DNA of 5,943 nucleotides, from positions 1 through 5,943 of the forward strand of contig JAFUKK010000260.1 of NCBI GenBank assembly GCA_017473665.1, in the 5' to 3' direction. The notes beneath the pieces are model-generated. The model had not been told where the DNA came from and did no database searches. It saw only the letters and a list, made by a program, of their open reading frames with translations. Position 1 is the stretch's first letter, and each line of letters opens with the position of its first letter. Both the position numbers and the translations under genes were made by a program. The stretch comes from Lachnospiraceae bacterium. GTDB taxonomy: Bacteria; Bacillota; Clostridia; Lachnospirales; Lachnospiraceae. Of this stretch, positions 5,703 to 5,943 are shown in pieces.

Positions 5703-5943
5703 TTAATATTCCATTGCCTTTTCTTCACCGTTCAGTACACGAAGGGCACCCTGGGTCAGAGCCAGCAATTCGTCCTCACCGGGATATACAGTGAAGGGAG
5801 CGATAAAGCCTGCCATATCCTTCAGAGCCTCTACCACATCCGCATTGTACGCGATACCACCGGTTAAGATAATCTGGTCTACCTTGCCCTTCAGCACACA
5901 AGCCATGGAGCCCATGTCCTTAGCAATCTGGTACAGGAAGGCT
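5703..5943 (-). CDS. buk: Butyrate kinase, C-terminal part (cut by window edge)
   Basis: Butyrate kinase interconverts butyryl phosphate plus ADP with butyrate plus ATP, the last energy-yielding step of the ptb-buk butyrate route in the cytoplasm. Only the last 79 residues of a protein that is usually about 355 long are present. They show the acetate/butyrate kinase C-terminal pattern: [20 protein letters not shown], then TGGIAYN (nucleotide-binding TGG), [12 protein letters not shown], and a [14 protein letters not shown] end. This fits Buk better than acetate kinase, whose end differs. A branched-chain fatty acid kinase of the same family cannot be ruled out. The start and any ptb gene would lie to the right of the window. 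The gene is closed by its own terminator, so it is not in the ktrBA operon. Confidence 0.9.
   Translation of the reverse strand, partial: AFLYQIAKDMGSMACVLKGKVDQIILTGGIAYNADVVEALKDMAGFIAPFTVYPGEDELLALTQGALRVLNGEEKAMEY

Noticed and set aside
1..5943. Search for mobile elements, CRISPR arrays, tRNAs, toxin-antitoxin or defence genes
   Set aside because: Every long stretch is explained by five metabolic or transport genes, and no repeats, transposase or integrase motifs or tRNA-like cloverleafs were seen. The ktr genes next to uronate and butyrate genes look like ordinary chromosomal neighbours.

Overview
The window reads as ordinary chromosomal DNA of a low-to-mid GC Gram-positive anaerobe. 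A gut Clostridia member, probably Lachnospiraceae, is the best guess. This rests on strong AGGAGG-type ribosome binding sites, intrinsic terminators, a Ktr potassium transporter and a butyrate kinase gene. The family assignment is inference; the Bacillota-type gene set is fairly clear.

Positions 1-3533 hold a hexuronate (pectin sugar) catabolic locus with two divergent units. On the minus strand lies uxaB (tagaturonate reductase) followed by uxaA (altronate dehydratase), which overlap by 22 nt; uxaA runs off the left edge after 123 codons. On the plus strand lies uxaC (uronate isomerase). Together they convert D-galacturonate to D-tagaturonate (UxaC), then D-altronate (UxaB), then 2-keto-3-deoxy-D-gluconate (UxaA). 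The 260-bp gap (1815-2074) has a near-consensus promoter for uxaC, a weaker one for uxaB, and repeated or palindromic elements on both promoters that could be operators. No regulator gene or uronate transporter is visible.

uxaC ends in a strong intrinsic terminator, followed by a second hairpin next to the convergent ktrA stop codon. Positions 3576-5598 (minus strand) carry a ktrB-ktrA operon for a Ktr-type potassium uptake system: the membrane channel-like subunit first, then the cytosolic nucleotide-binding gating ring subunit. A short leader precedes ktrB, with a 23-bp near-palindrome and a -10 box lying in the U-tract of the upstream gene's terminator.

The right edge (5703-5943, minus strand) is the C-terminal end of a butyrate kinase, closed by its own terminator. 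I see no mobile elements, CRISPR arrays, tRNA or rRNA genes, or phage genes, and nothing that looks like an undescribed system. The observations worth a second look are regulatory: the uxaB/uxaC control region and the leaders of uxaC and ktrB.
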